DNA of 64,000 nt from Paenibacillus tyrphae (GCF_000722545.1 NZ_JNVM01000030.1:1-64000), one strand, 5' to 3'; shown: positions 43,285 to 52,301, counted from the first letter of the stretch. The notes: generated by a model not told the origin, from the sequence alone. Made by a program: numbers and translations.

Positions 43285-43707
43285 TTGAAGATTTCCACCA
43301 AAGGCCGCTACGGACTCACGATCATGATGGAGCTCGCGACGAAGTTCGGAGAAGGCCCCACCTCACTGAAAAGCATCGCAGAAAAGCATCAGCTTTCCGA
43401 GCATTATTTGGAGCAATTGGTCGCTCCGCTGCGTAACGCAGGTCTCGTAAAAAGTATCCGCGGCGCATACGGCGGATATATTTTGTCCAAATCGCCCGAA
43501 GACATTTCCTCCGGCGATGTGATTCGGGTGCTGGAAGGTCCGATCAGCCCGGTCGACTTCACCGAGGAAGACGATCCGGCCAAGCGCCAACTCTGGATTC
43601 GGATTCGCGACGGAATTGCGCAGGTGCTTGATTCGACGACGCTGCACGATTTGATTTCTTACAAAGACGAAGGAAATCAAAACGACAGCTACATGTTTTA
43701 CATTTAG
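43285..43707 (+). CDS. cymR: Rrf2-family regulator CymR
   Basis: A protein of 140 residues. An N-terminal winged helix (MKISTKGRYGLTIMMELA, then QLSEHYLEQLVAPLRNAGLV, then GAYGGYIL) is followed by a dimerisation helix. The three Fe-S cysteines of IscR-type members are absent, as in CymR, the repressor of cysteine metabolism that works with CysK in Bacillus and Staphylococcus. The TTG at 43285 has GAGGTG 7 bases upstream. It is followed by a cysteine desulfurase gene, as in B. subtilis (yrzC-yrvO). Confidence 0.9.
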   Translation: MKISTKGRYGLTIMMELATKFGEGPTSLKSIAEKHQLSEHYLEQLVAPLRNAGLVKSIRGAYGGYILSKSPEDISSGDVIRVLEGPISPVDFTEEDDPAKRQLWIRIRDGIAQVLDSTTLHDLISYKDEGNQNDSYMFYI

Positions 43708-43745
43708 ACCGCTTTGAAATCCTCCTAACAGATGTGGTGAAAGCT

Positions 43746-44897
43746 TTGGAGCTCATTTATTTAGATCACGCCGCCACAACGCCCGTACTTCCCGAAGTCG
43801 TGGAAGCGATGCTTCCATATTGGACCGGGGCGTACGGGAACCCCTCAAGCACGCATCAAGCCGGTCGGGAAGCCAGAATGGCGCTTAGCGCCGCCCGGGA
43901 CCGGATCTCCGCTTTTGTCGGCTGCGCGCCGTCCGAGCTCGTTTTCACAGGGAGCGGAACGGAAAGCGACAATATGGCGTTGTTCGGTGCGGCTGAGGCG
44001 TACCGGGAACGCGGCCGGCATATCATAACGACACAGATCGAACATCATGCCGTTCTTCATGCTTGCGAGCGATTGGAACAGCTTGGATACGAAGTGACTT
44101 ATGTACCTGTGGACCGATTCGGCCAAGTATCGCCGAACGATGTGGAAGAGGCCATTCGGCCGGATACGATCCTGATCAGCGTCATGTACGGCAACAACGA
44201 AGTGGGTACGCTCCAGCCGATCGAAGCGATCGGACGCCTTGCCAGGGAGCGCGGCATTTGTTTTCATGTCGACGCCGTTCAAGCGTTGGCTCACGTGCCT
44301 ATCAATCTTCGTGAGCTGCCGGTAGATTTGATGAGTTTTTCCGCGCATAAACTGAACGGTCCCAAAGGGGTCGGCGCGTTATATATAGCCAAAAACATTC
44401 GCGTCACACCGCTGCTCTACGGCGGCGCTCAAGAACGGAAACGCCGTCCGGCGACGGAAAATACGGCAGGCATCGCAGGCTTTGCAAAAGCCGTAGAAAT
44501 TTTTGACCGAAATAGGTATGAAGTGCAACAAAAGATGGAAAAACTACGTCAAGAAATGGTCACCGAATTGGAACGGCATCTGGCCCCCGGGCAGTTTGTC
44601 GTCAACGGTCATCCTACAGAGAAGCTTCGGCATATTTTGAATGTCAGCTTCCCCGGCATTTCTACCGAGACGATGCTGATGAATCTGGATCTTGCGGGAG
44701 TGATGGCTTCAAGCGGCTCGGCTTGTACGTCCGGCTCCTTGGAAATCTCTCATGTGCTTAAGGCGATGAGGCTGCCGGATGATGTGACGCAATCGGCTAT
44801 CCGATTCAGCTTCGGACCAGGCAACGACACCGGACAAATGGCTGCTGTCGCCACGGCCGTTGAAACCATTATCAGCCGCTTACGTACTAAAGGATAG
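43746..44897 (+). CDS. Cysteine desulfurase (IscS/NifS family, YrvO-like)
   Basis: PLP enzyme of 383 residues that releases sulfur from cysteine. It begins MELIYLDHAATTP. PLP lysine Lys202 lies in SFSAHKLNGPKG and the persulfide Cys327 in GSACTSGSLE, a loop of the NifS type. The TTG at 43746 is chosen to match the family start; in-frame GTG codons at 43734 and 43737 overlap the probable ribosome site. With mnmA and cymR next to it, a role in supplying sulfur for tRNA thiolation is likely, as for B. subtilis YrvO. Confidence 0.93.
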   Translation: MELIYLDHAATTPVLPEVVEAMLPYWTGAYGNPSSTHQAGREARMALSAARDRISAFVGCAPSELVFTGSGTESDNMALFGAAEAYRERGRHIITTQIEHHAVLHACERLEQLGYEVTYVPVDRFGQVSPNDVEEAIRPDTILISVMYGNNEVGTLQPIEAIGRLARERGICFHVDAVQALAHVPINLRELPVDLMSFSAHKLNGPKGVGALYIAKNIRVTPLLYGGAQERKRRPATENTAGIAGFAKAVEIFDRNRYEVQQKMEKLRQEMVTELERHLAPGQFVVNGHPTEKLRHILNVSFPGISTETMLMNLDLAGVMASSGSACTSGSLEISHVLKAMRLPDDVTQSAIRFSFGPGNDTGQMAAVATAVETIISRLRTKG

Positions 44898-44932
44898 GCA
44901 AATTTCGATTTGCCGGCTGGGAGAGAAGCTCG

Positions 44933-45454
44933 TTGAAAAAAGCGCGCGATGTTATCGGATTGCCGGTCATTTGCGTAGAGACAGGGAAACAAGTGGGCAG
45001 CGCCAAAGACCTGTTGCTGAACGAAGGCTGGGAGGTCGAGTCCGTGCTGCTCGAAGCGGGGCATTGGTTTTCCGAAGCCACGTGTATTGAGCGTAAAGAC
45101 GTGATAGCGATGGGCGACGACGCTGTTACGATTGCCGCAGAACAAGCCGTCCGACCGCTGAATCCAAGCTCCGCTTGCAGGGCGCTGCTGTTTGGCGAAC
45201 GCAAGCTGAAGGGTCTCCCGGTCATTACCGTCAACGGGCAGCAGCTCGGGGTGATCGAGGACGTTTATTTGGAAGCGGATAGGGGCATAAAGGTAATAGG
45301 TTACGAATTGACCGAAGGTTTCATCTCGGATCTCACGGAAGGGCGCAGATGGCTGCCGATGCCGGATGCGGTCAAGGTCGGCGACGACGCCTTAATTGTT
45401 CCCGTTCACGCCAGCGAAGCGCTTCAAGAAATCTTCGGACCAAAAGAAGAATAG
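44933..45454 (+). CDS. PRC-barrel protein (YrrD-like)
   Basis: A protein of 173 residues made of two PRC-barrel units: ARDVIGLPVICVETGKQVGS and ERKLKGLPVITVNGQQLGVI. PRC barrels are small beta domains found in photosystem subunits and RimM. B. subtilis YrrD, also near the alaS region, has the same design; the function is unknown. The TTG at 44933 has GGGAGAG 7 bases upstream. Confidence 0.8.
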   Translation: MKKARDVIGLPVICVETGKQVGSAKDLLLNEGWEVESVLLEAGHWFSEATCIERKDVIAMGDDAVTIAAEQAVRPLNPSSACRALLFGERKLKGLPVITVNGQQLGVIEDVYLEADRGIKVIGYELTEGFISDLTEGRRWLPMPDAVKVGDDALIVPVHASEALQEIFGPKEE

Positions 45455-45464
45455 GGTGATACCG

Positions 45465-45662
45465 ATGTTACGTTGTCCAAATTGCAATTCCAAGGATATT
45501 GGAAAGATCGGCTCCCATCAGTTTTACTGCTGGGGCTGTTTTATCGAACTGACGGTGAACGGGGAAAAAATGTCCGTATTCCAAGTGGAGGAAGACGGCA
45601 CGCTTAGCTCGCTCGACGATTTGTTTTTTGAAGAGGAAATGCCCGAGCTTCATGCCAACTGA
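45465..45662 (+). CDS. Small zinc-ribbon protein
   Basis: A 65-residue protein that starts MLRCPNCNSKDIGKIG, with a second knuckle CWGC 19 residues after the first, so two CxxC pairs can bind zinc. The rest is acidic (SSLDDLFFEEEMPE). The ATG at 45465 has GGGTGAT just upstream; the longer open frame starts inside the previous gene. It lies 10 bases after the PRC-barrel gene and before a terminator. Confidence 0.8.
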   Translation: MLRCPNCNSKDIGKIGSHQFYCWGCFIELTVNGEKMSVFQVEEDGTLSSLDDLFFEEEMPELHAN

Positions 45663-45682
45663 CGAGTATAATCGTATAGTCA

Positions 45683-45734
45683 AGCCGCTTTCCCGGACGC
45701 TTTGAACAGGCGTTCCGGGATAAGCGGTTTTTTT
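45683..45734 (+). terminator. Intrinsic terminator after the zinc-ribbon gene
   Basis: CCGCTT plus CCCGGACGC pair with GCGTTCCGGG plus AAGCGG (with small bulges), followed by seven T (45728-45734). Confidence 0.8.
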
Positions 45735-45823
45735 GTTCGCTGGGTTAAGAGCGCGGACTTGTACATATACTGTAAAAAGGCCAACTTTTCGTCAGAAGTC
45801 AGATCGAGGTAAAGGGGGGCGCT

Positions 45824-46894
45824 ATGGACCGGTTCCCGAAACAAAGGCTGCTCGTCGGCATGATCTATACGCTGATCGGTTTGATCATATTGTACATGCT
45901 CCTGCAGCTCCGTCCGATGATTACGGGTTTGTATGATTTTTTGAAAAAAATTTTGACGCCGTTCGCGATCGCGCTGATCATTTCTTACGTGCTGAATCCG
46001 GTGGTGACGCTGCTTGGCGCCCGCAAAGTGCCGCGAACGATGGCCGTGCTGCTCATTTATGCGGTTTTCATTACTTCGGCGACCGTCGTGCTCATGAACC
46101 TTATTCCGATGTTCGTGCGGCAGCTCGCGGAATTGAACGATAAGATGCCGGATGTCGCCTTTAAGGCGCAAAGTGTTGTAAACGGCTTAAACGGACTCAG
46201 CTTTCTCCCGGACAGCGTACGGATGGGCATTCAGCAGTCGCTTTCCAAGCTGGAGAACGGAATCTCGCTTGCGATTGCGGAATACATTAACGGTATCGGC
46301 AGCACCATCAATACGGTCTTTCTTCTCTTCATCATTCCGTTTGTCGCCTTCTATATCCTGAAAGATTTTCAACTGATCGAAAAATCGACACTGGCCATCG
46401 TGCCGAAAACGCACCGCAAAGAAATCGTGTCCATGCTGATGGATATCGATATGGCGCTTGGCAACTATATCCGCGGCCAGTTTACTGTATGCATGATCGT
46501 CGGGCTGCTCGCCTACATCGGGTATTGGCTGATCGGCATGCCTTACGCGCTGCTGCTGGCCAGCGTCGTTGCGGTGTTCAACATTATCCCTTACCTCGGT
46601 CCATTTCTCGGGGCGGCACCGGCACTGATCGTGGCGTCCACGGTTTCCTGGAAAATGGTGCTGTTTGTTGCTCTTATCAATACGGCTTGCCAAATCCTCG
46701 AAGGGAATGTAATCTCGCCTCAAGTAGTCGGCCGTTCGCTCAATATGCATCCGCTTGTGATCATTTTCGCGCTGCTTGTGGGCGGGGAGATTGCCGGAGT
46801 AACGGGGCTCATACTGGCGGTTCCGTTTTTTGCGGTCATGAAAGTGATTCTGCAGCATGTGTTCATGTATTACATTCACCGGAAGACGACATGA
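45824..46894 (+). CDS. AI-2E family transporter (YrrI-like)
   Basis: A polytopic membrane protein of 356 residues. Typical features are the N-terminal pair of helices (LLVGMIYTLIGLIILYMLLQ), PFAIALIISYVLNPVV, the long hydrophilic loop, IGMPYALLLASVVAVFNIIP and NVISPQVVGRSLNMHPL near the end. Members have been linked to AI-2 export or Na+/H+ exchange; the substrate here is unknown. B. subtilis YrrI sits at the same place upstream of alaS. A strong ribosome site precedes the ATG. Confidence 0.88.
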   Translation: MDRFPKQRLLVGMIYTLIGLIILYMLLQLRPMITGLYDFLKKILTPFAIALIISYVLNPVVTLLGARKVPRTMAVLLIYAVFITSATVVLMNLIPMFVRQLAELNDKMPDVAFKAQSVVNGLNGLSFLPDSVRMGIQQSLSKLENGISLAIAEYINGIGSTINTVFLLFIIPFVAFYILKDFQLIEKSTLAIVPKTHRKEIVSMLMDIDMALGNYIRGQFTVCMIVGLLAYIGYWLIGMPYALLLASVVAVFNIIPYLGPFLGAAPALIVASTVSWKMVLFVALINTACQILEGNVISPQVVGRSLNMHPLVIIFALLVGGEIAGVTGLILAVPFFAVMKVILQHVFMYYIHRKTT

Positions 46895-46941
46895 ATATTT
46901 TTTAGAAAAAATTTTTTGATCAGGCGAAACCTAGCGACTGC

Positions 46942-47094
46942 CTTGTGCGTATATATAAGTTGGCAGCGGCAGGGGGGGAACGTATCTTCGATATCCGGCC
47001 GTTGACCGGATGCCTGCCGGTTGCACAAGACAAGTACATAATCGCGTTGATTTTCGGAGGAGCCTGTCACCAAGGGCTTCTTTTTGCTTTTTTT
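46942..47094 (+). ncRNA. Structured leader with terminator upstream of the ArsB/NhaD permease (candidate riboswitch)
   Basis: Three nested pairings can form: CTTGTGC (46942-46948) with GCACAAG (47023-47029), CGGCAGG (46967-46973) with CCTGCCG (47013-47019), and ATCCGG (46993-46998) with CCGGAT (47006-47011). A G-run (46972-46978) lies next to the second stem. An intrinsic terminator follows: GGAGCC (47059-47064), GGCTTC (47075-47080) and T-rich tract to 47094. It ends 68 bases before the permease start. I do not recognise it as a known riboswitch class. No convincing promoter is visible. Confidence 0.5.
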
Positions 47095-47162
47095 AGGGTT
47101 ATGCGGAAGAACGGCGCGAGCTGGCGGCACCAATAATATTGCATCGGAGAGAGGATTTCATT

Positions 47163-48443
47163 ATGGATCAACAAGCTCTTATCGCTATCGGATTGTTTGC
47201 GGTAGCCTACGGTTTTATCGTTTCGGAAAAAATTCACCGGACGATCGTTGCCATGATCGGCGGCATTTTGATGGTCGTTCTGGGTATCGTCAATCAGGAA
47301 ACGGCGCTTCATCATATCGATTTCAATACGCTTGGCCTGCTGGTGGGCATGATGATTATTGTCGGCATTACCGCAGAAACGGGACTGTTCAAATATATTG
47401 CGGTCTGGTCGGCCAAAAAGGCGGGCGGTCACCCGGTCCGCATCATGGTCGTGCTCTCGCTGGTCACGGCGATCGGCTCGGCGTTTCTCGATAACGTGAC
47501 GACCGTGCTGCTGATGGTGCCGGTAACCTTCAGCATTACGCGGCAGCTGCGAGTAAATCCGGTTCCTTTTCTGATGTCGCAAATTCTCGCTTGCAATATC
47601 GGCGGCACGGCGACGCTGATCGGCGACCCGCCGAACATCATGATCGGTAGCGCGGTGAAAGAACTGACTTTTATGGCGTTCATCAACAATTTGGCGCCGA
47701 TTGCGGCGATCATCCTCGCGATAACCGTACCTTTCTTTGTTTTGTTTTACCGTAAACAGATTCGCACGACGGAAGAGCTGCGGCTTGGACTGATGAAAAT
47801 GAACGAAAAAGCGGAAATCCGCGATCCAGTGCTGTTGAAAAAATGTCTTGCGGTGCTTGGGCTGACCCTAATCGGCTTCTTCGTTCACCAGATCGTCCAT
47901 TTAGAGTCGGCGACTGTAGCGCTCGCGGGTGCTTTCCTGCTTCTGCTGTTGACCGGCGAGCACTTTCTGGAAGAGGCGTTTCAGCGGGTCGAGTGGACGA
48001 CGATCTTCTTCTTCGTCGGATTGTTCGTGCTTGTCTCGGGCTTGATTGAAACCGGCGTGATCGCCGCGTTGGCGAACTACGCGGTCGGAGTAACGGGCGG
48101 CGATGTGACGAAATCAGCGGTGCTTATTCTCTGGCTCAGCGGAATCGCTTCGGCGTTTTTGGATAACATCCCGTTCGTGGCGACGATGATTCCGATGATT
48201 CAGGAAATGGGCACGATGGGGGTCAGCAACCTGGAGCCGCTTTGGTGGAGTCTTGCGCTAGGGGCTTGTCTCGGGGGGAACGGCTCGCTGATCGGCGCGA
48301 GTGCGAATCTGATCGTAGCCGGTATGGCGGCAAGGGAAGGACATCCGATCTCGTTCATGAAATTTTTCGTGATCGCTTTTCCGCTCATGCTGCTTTCGAT
48401 AGCTGTTGCAAATCTATACGTGTATGTGAGATATTTGATGTAA
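47163..48443 (+). CDS. ArsB/NhaD family (SLC13-like) permease
   Basis: An ion transporter of 426 residues with about 11-12 membrane segments. The family signature is split over two repeats: GSAFLDNVTTVLLMVPV with CNIGGTATLIGDPPNIMIGS, and SAFLDNIPFVATMIPM with ACLGGNGSLIGASANLIVAG. Relatives export arsenite or act as Na+/H+ antiporters; without ars genes nearby the substrate is open. GAGAGGA lies 8 bases before the ATG at 47163. A structured leader precedes it. Confidence 0.87.
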   Translation: MDQQALIAIGLFAVAYGFIVSEKIHRTIVAMIGGILMVVLGIVNQETALHHIDFNTLGLLVGMMIIVGITAETGLFKYIAVWSAKKAGGHPVRIMVVLSLVTAIGSAFLDNVTTVLLMVPVTFSITRQLRVNPVPFLMSQILACNIGGTATLIGDPPNIMIGSAVKELTFMAFINNLAPIAAIILAITVPFFVLFYRKQIRTTEELRLGLMKMNEKAEIRDPVLLKKCLAVLGLTLIGFFVHQIVHLESATVALAGAFLLLLLTGEHFLEEAFQRVEWTTIFFFVGLFVLVSGLIETGVIAALANYAVGVTGGDVTKSAVLILWLSGIASAFLDNIPFVATMIPMIQEMGTMGVSNLEPLWWSLALGACLGGNGSLIGASANLIVAGMAAREGHPISFMKFFVIAFPLMLLSIAVANLYVYVRYLM

Positions 48444-48475
48444 CAGCAGTCGTTTAACCGAAGGAGGCTTCACTT

Positions 48476-48760
48476 ATGCTGTACTATGAATATGACCGGG
48501 AGCTTCTGACCATTGAAGAGCAATCGAACGGACAAGATGTCGAGTTCCGGATGAAGCTCCATCGCCCCGATGCCGGTGTCGAAAAGGCAGTCAAGCGGAT
48601 TCGCGATTATTTCGACGACAACGACGTGATCACGGACGTCTTATTTTACGCCCACGAAGACGCCGAGTATCAATGGATCGTCCGGCACGATTTCTACGAA
48701 GATTTCGTAATCAGCCTGTTCAGGCACCGGCTTGTCCAGCGCATGGCTTGGGAGCAGTAG
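48476..48760 (+). CDS. Small hypothetical acidic protein
   Basis: A soluble protein of 94 residues with many acidic and aromatic residues (LYYEYDRELLTIEEQ, then DYFDDNDVITDVLFYAHEDAEYQWIV). No family recognised. The ribosome site AAGGAGG is strong. Lying 32 bases after the permease gene, it is probably in the same transcript. It ends just before the alaS promoter. Confidence 0.7.
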   Translation: MLYYEYDRELLTIEEQSNGQDVEFRMKLHRPDAGVEKAVKRIRDYFDDNDVITDVLFYAHEDAEYQWIVRHDFYEDFVISLFRHRLVQRMAWEQ

Positions 48761-48768
48761 ACGTTCTG

Positions 48769-48798
48769 TTGACAAGTCTGCTGCCCGAAAGCTATAAT
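48769..48798 (+). promoter_or_regulatory. Consensus sigma-A promoter of the alaS T-box
   Basis: TTGACA (48769-48774) and TATAAT (48793-48798), both perfect, are separated by 18 bases. Confidence 0.9.
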
Positions 48799-48804
48799 TT
48801 TGAT

Positions 48805-49111
48805 AAATAGTGCTTATTTTCAGGCACATGAAAGCGTTGATGAAATTTAAGTACGTCATAGTCCATTAGCCAGAGAGAAGGTTTTGGAGGTGTCGCGGTG
48901 CAAGCTTGCTTGCAATCTCGCAGCTCCAGCTGGGAAAACCTTTCTAATGAAGGATGACCGAACGCTCATTTCGGAGCGCGGATTCAAAAAGTCCGCCGGG
49001 CGGGCCCGTTATCGTCCGGACAGAGGAGATTGTGAAGGCGTATCCATGCAGCCGCACAATAACCAGGGTGGTACCGCGAGCAAATCGTCCCTGTTTCAGG
49101 GGCGTTTTTTT
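48805..49111 (+). ncRNA. T-box leader of alaS
   Basis: T-box riboswitch sensing uncharged tRNA-Ala. The conserved AGGGTGGTACCGCG lies near 49067-49080. The terminator is CGTCCCTG (49086-49093), TTT, CAGGGGCG (49097-49104) and seven T. Stem I can start with GAAGGTTTT near 48878 pairing with AAAACCTTTC near 48935. A GCT triplet at 48929-48931 on the 3' side is a possible Ala specifier; this placement is tentative. Confidence 0.92.
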
Positions 49112-49138
49112 GTATTAAAATGAAGTGTCGGGAGGAAA

Positions 49139-51769
49139 ATGAACCCAATGAAAGCAAGTGAAATTCGCGCAAAATGGTTGAAGTTTTTTGAAAGCAAAGG
49201 ACATACGATCGAACCTAGCGCGCCGCTCGTGCCGCATAACGATCCGTCGCTCCTGTGGATCAACGCAGGCATGGCGCCGCTGAAGCCGTATTTCGACGGC
49301 CGCGTCGTCCCGGAAAATCCGCGGATCGCGAACTCGCAGAAGTGCATCCGCACGAACGATATTGAGAACGTCGGCAAAACGCGCCGTCACCATACGTTCT
49401 TTGAAATGCTCGGTAATTTCTCCATCGGCGATTATTTCAAGGAGGAAGCGATCACGTGGGCCTGGGAGTTTCTGACGAGCCCCGAATGGATCGGCTTCGA
49501 TCCGAACCGGTTGTCCGTCACGGTATATCCCGAGGATACCGAAGCGTTCGAGCTGTGGAATAAAAAGATCGGACTGCCGGAAGAGCGCATCTACAAGCTC
49601 CAGGAAAATTTCTGGGACATCGGCGAAGGTCCTTGCGGCCCGTGTACGGAAATTTTCTACGACCGCGGCGACAAGTACGGCGATCTCAGCGATCCCGAGT
49701 GCTGGCCGGGCGGAGAGAACGAGCGCTTCCTTGAAGTATGGAACCTTGTCTTCTCGCAGTTTAACCATAACAAGGACGGCAGCTATACGCCGCTTCCGAA
49801 CAAAAACATCGATACCGGCGCCGGCTTGGAGCGCTTCGCTTCCATTCTGCAGGATGTCGATTCGAACTTCGATACCGATCTGTTCCAGCCGATCATTCAA
49901 AAGACGGCCCAGCTTGCCGGCGTGACTTACAAGCAAAACGAAGAGTACGACGTGGCGCTGAAAGTGATAGCGGACCACATCCGTACGGTCGCCTTCTCCG
50001 TCGGCGACGGCGTGCTTCCGTCCAACGAGGGCCGCGGTTACGTCATCCGCCGTTTGCTCCGCCGCGCAGTGCGGTACGGCAAAGTGCTCGGCATGGATAA
50101 GCCGTTCCTGTATACGCTGACTCCGATTGTCGGCGAGGTGATGGGCGTCTACTACCCGGAAGTGGTCGAAAAACGCGAATTCATCGAGAAGATCATCCGC
50201 ATCGAGGAGGAGCGCTTCCACGAGACGCTGTCCGACGGCCTTGCGATTTTGGCCGAAATGGTCGACAAATCCCACAACGAAGGCAGCACGGTTATCAGCG
50301 GCCCGGATGCGTTCAAATTGTATGACACGTATGGCTTCCCGTTTGACTTGACCGAGGATTTCGCCGCCGAGAAAGGCATGACGGTCGACCGCGCTGGCTT
50401 CGATCAAGCGATGCAGGAGCAGCGCGACCGTGCCCGCGAGGCCCGCAAAGAGACCGACAGCATGAAAGTGCAGGGCGGTCCGCTGGCCGATTTCACGGTT
50501 AAAAGCGAGTTTGTTGGATATACTGATTTGGTAACTGCTGCTAAAGTGATCACGATCGTGCACGAGAACCAATTCGTCGATCTGGTCGGAACGGGCGAGA
50601 CGTGCCAGGTGATTTTGGACCAAACCCCGTTCTATGCCGAAAGCGGCGGTCAGGTCAGCGACCACGGGTATATTACCGCAGGCGATACGGTGCTCAAGGT
50701 TGAGGACGTGGGCAAAGCGCCGCACGGACAGCACGTGCATACCGTTGTCGTGGAAGCGGGCGTGCTGCGCAAGGGCGATACCGTTCAGGCAACGGTTACG
50801 CAGGATGTGCGCGAAGATATCATTAAAAATCATACGGCTACCCACCTGCTGCACAAAGCGCTCAAGGAAGTGCTCGGCGAGCACGTGAACCAAGCCGGAT
50901 CGCTGGTTGCGCCCGAGCGCCTGCGCTTCGACTTCTCGCACTTCGGCAGCATTTCCGCAGAAGAGCTGCAGGATATCGAGCAGCGGGTTAACGAGCAAAT
51001 TTGGAAGAGCATCGAAGTCGATATTTCGCTCAAGCCGATTGCCGAAGCCAAGACCATGGGCGCTATGGCGCTGTTCGGCGAAAAATACGGCGATATCGTC
51101 CGCGTCGTGCGGGTCGGCGGCTACAGCCTGGAGCTGTGCGGCGGCTGCCATGTGCGGAACACGAGCCAGATCGGCTTGTTCAAAATCGTCAGCGAGTCGG
51201 GAATCGGCTCCGGTGTACGCCGGATCGAAGCGACGACGGGACGAAATGCCTATCAATATTTGGATGGGCAGCTGCAACTGCTTCGCGATGCCGCAAGCCT
51301 GCTGAAATCGAACATCGGCGACGTGCCGAAACGGATCGACGGCTTGTTTGCACAACTTAAGGAAGTATCGCGCGAAAATGAATCGCTCAAAGCGAAGCTT
51401 AGCGGCATTGAAGCAGGTTCGTTGACTGATCAGGCGAAAACGGTGGATGGCGTAACGGTGCTCGCCGCTCAGGTGAGCGCAAGCGATATGGAGACGCTCC
51501 GCAATATCGTCGATCAGATGAAGACAAAGCTCGGCTCGGCCGTGATCGTGCTCGGAGCCGCTGCGGAGGATAAGGTCAATCTGGTTGCGGCCGTTACGCC
51601 GGATCTGGTGTCGAAGGGCTACCACGCCGGCAAGCTGATCAAAGAAGTCGCTTCCCGCTGCGGCGGCAGCGGCGGCGGACGTCCGGACATGGCGCAGGCC
51701 GGCGGCAAGGACGCTTCCAAGCTGCAGGAAGCGCTGCAAAGCGTGGAGCAGCTCGTCGCGGCAAAATAA
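49139..51769 (+). CDS. alaS: Alanyl-tRNA synthetase
   Basis: Class II synthetase of 876 residues, full length. The N-terminal catalytic domain has FFESKGHTIEPSAPLVPHND and RRHHTFFEMLGNFS. The editing domain zinc ligands are HTATH (His565, His569) and CGGCH (Cys667 to His671). The DHHA1 C-domain ends with GGSGGGRPDMAQAG. GGAGG lies 3 bases before the ATG at 49139 and 12 before an in-frame ATG at 49148, so the protein may be three residues shorter. Confidence 0.97.
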   Translation: MNPMKASEIRAKWLKFFESKGHTIEPSAPLVPHNDPSLLWINAGMAPLKPYFDGRVVPENPRIANSQKCIRTNDIENVGKTRRHHTFFEMLGNFSIGDYFKEEAITWAWEFLTSPEWIGFDPNRLSVTVYPEDTEAFELWNKKIGLPEERIYKLQENFWDIGEGPCGPCTEIFYDRGDKYGDLSDPECWPGGENERFLEVWNLVFSQFNHNKDGSYTPLPNKNIDTGAGLERFASILQDVDSNFDTDLFQPIIQKTAQLAGVTYKQNEEYDVALKVIADHIRTVAFSVGDGVLPSNEGRGYVIRRLLRRAVRYGKVLGMDKPFLYTLTPIVGEVMGVYYPEVVEKREFIEKIIRIEEERFHETLSDGLAILAEMVDKSHNEGSTVISGPDAFKLYDTYGFPFDLTEDFAAEKGMTVDRAGFDQAMQEQRDRAREARKETDSMKVQGGPLADFTVKSEFVGYTDLVTAAKVITIVHENQFVDLVGTGETCQVILDQTPFYAESGGQVSDHGYITAGDTVLKVEDVGKAPHGQHVHTVVVEAGVLRKGDTVQATVTQDVREDIIKNHTATHLLHKALKEVLGEHVNQAGSLVAPERLRFDFSHFGSISAEELQDIEQRVNEQIWKSIEVDISLKPIAEAKTMGAMALFGEKYGDIVRVVRVGGYSLELCGGCHVRNTSQIGLFKIVSESGIGSGVRRIEATTGRNAYQYLDGQLQLLRDAASLLKSNIGDVPKRIDGLFAQLKEVSRENESLKAKLSGIEAGSLTDQAKTVDGVTVLAAQVSASDMETLRNIVDQMKTKLGSAVIVLGAAAEDKVNLVAAVTPDLVSKGYHAGKLIKEVASRCGGSGGGRPDMAQAGGKDASKLQEALQSVEQLVAAK

Positions 51770-51846
51770 TAATTTTGCCGTAAACAGGAATTTTTAGGAT
51801 CGTGGCGAATAAGTCAGTATTGATCAATGCAGGGGGGTGCCTCTAA

Positions 51847-52110
51847 ATGAGTTCGATGGATAAAACGATGAAGTTCAATGTAAAAGCGGAAGAGATCGAG
51901 ACCTCGCCCAAAGAAGTCATTCTAGCGGTGTACGATGCGCTGCAGGAGAAGGGGTACAATCCGATTAACCAAATTGTAGGCTATTTGCTCTCGGGCGACC
52001 CGGCTTACATTCCGCGTCACAACAATGCGCGCAGCATCATCCGCAAGCGAGAGCGGGACGAATTGATCGAGGAACTGGTTCGTTCCTACTTGCAGCAATA
52101 TAAATCTTAA
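51847..52110 (+). CDS. ireB: IreB family regulatory phosphoprotein (YrzL)
   Basis: A protein of 87 residues of the UPF0297 family (FNVKAEEIETSPKEVILAVY, then GYNPINQIVGYLLSGDPAYI). In Enterococcus IreB is phosphorylated by the Ser/Thr kinase IreK at N-terminal Thr residues; a matching DKTMKF is present. The gene order ireB-ruvX behind alaS is conserved in Firmicutes. A palindromic element starts at the base after the stop and separates it from ruvX. Confidence 0.93.
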   Translation: MSSMDKTMKFNVKAEEIETSPKEVILAVYDALQEKGYNPINQIVGYLLSGDPAYIPRHNNARSIIRKRERDELIEELVRSYLQQYKS

Positions 52111-52279
52111 AAGTCCGGTGAATATAGCGGAGGGGGCGGAATCGTTCTGGAGAAGCGTTAGCGGTCGCCTTTGTCTCCGGATTCTAACCTCTCAAAAGGT
52201 TATCTGATCCAAGAATCCGGAGACAACAGCGATTGGAAGAATGATCCGCTCACGCAGTGACCTAAGATTCACCGGACTT
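52111..52279. repeat. 169-bp imperfect palindromic element between ireB and ruvX
   Basis: The ends AAGTCCGGTGAAT (52111-52123) and ATTCACCGGACTT (52267-52279) are perfect inverted repeats. Near the centre, TTGTCTCCGGATTCT (52171-52185) and AGAATCCGGAGACAA (52212-52226) form a perfect 15-bp stem around AACCT/AGGTT. The parts between pair imperfectly (GCGGAATCGTTCT with AGAATGATCCGC). There is no coding frame. The same terminal sequences bound the 46-bp element after tgt at 10251-10296. It is MITE- or REP-like, and would fold into a long hairpin in RNA. Confidence 0.8.
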
Positions 52280-52301
52280 AGCTACCAGACTGGAGAACCT
52301 A

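Noticed and set aside
41999..43288. 429-codon plus-strand frame opposite mnmA
   Set aside because: mnmA on the minus strand has all catalytic motifs; the plus frame has none and crosses the divergent promoter region.
49115..51739. 874-codon minus-strand frame opposite alaS
   Set aside because: It is the antisense shadow of a full-length alaS and shows no domain or ribosome site.
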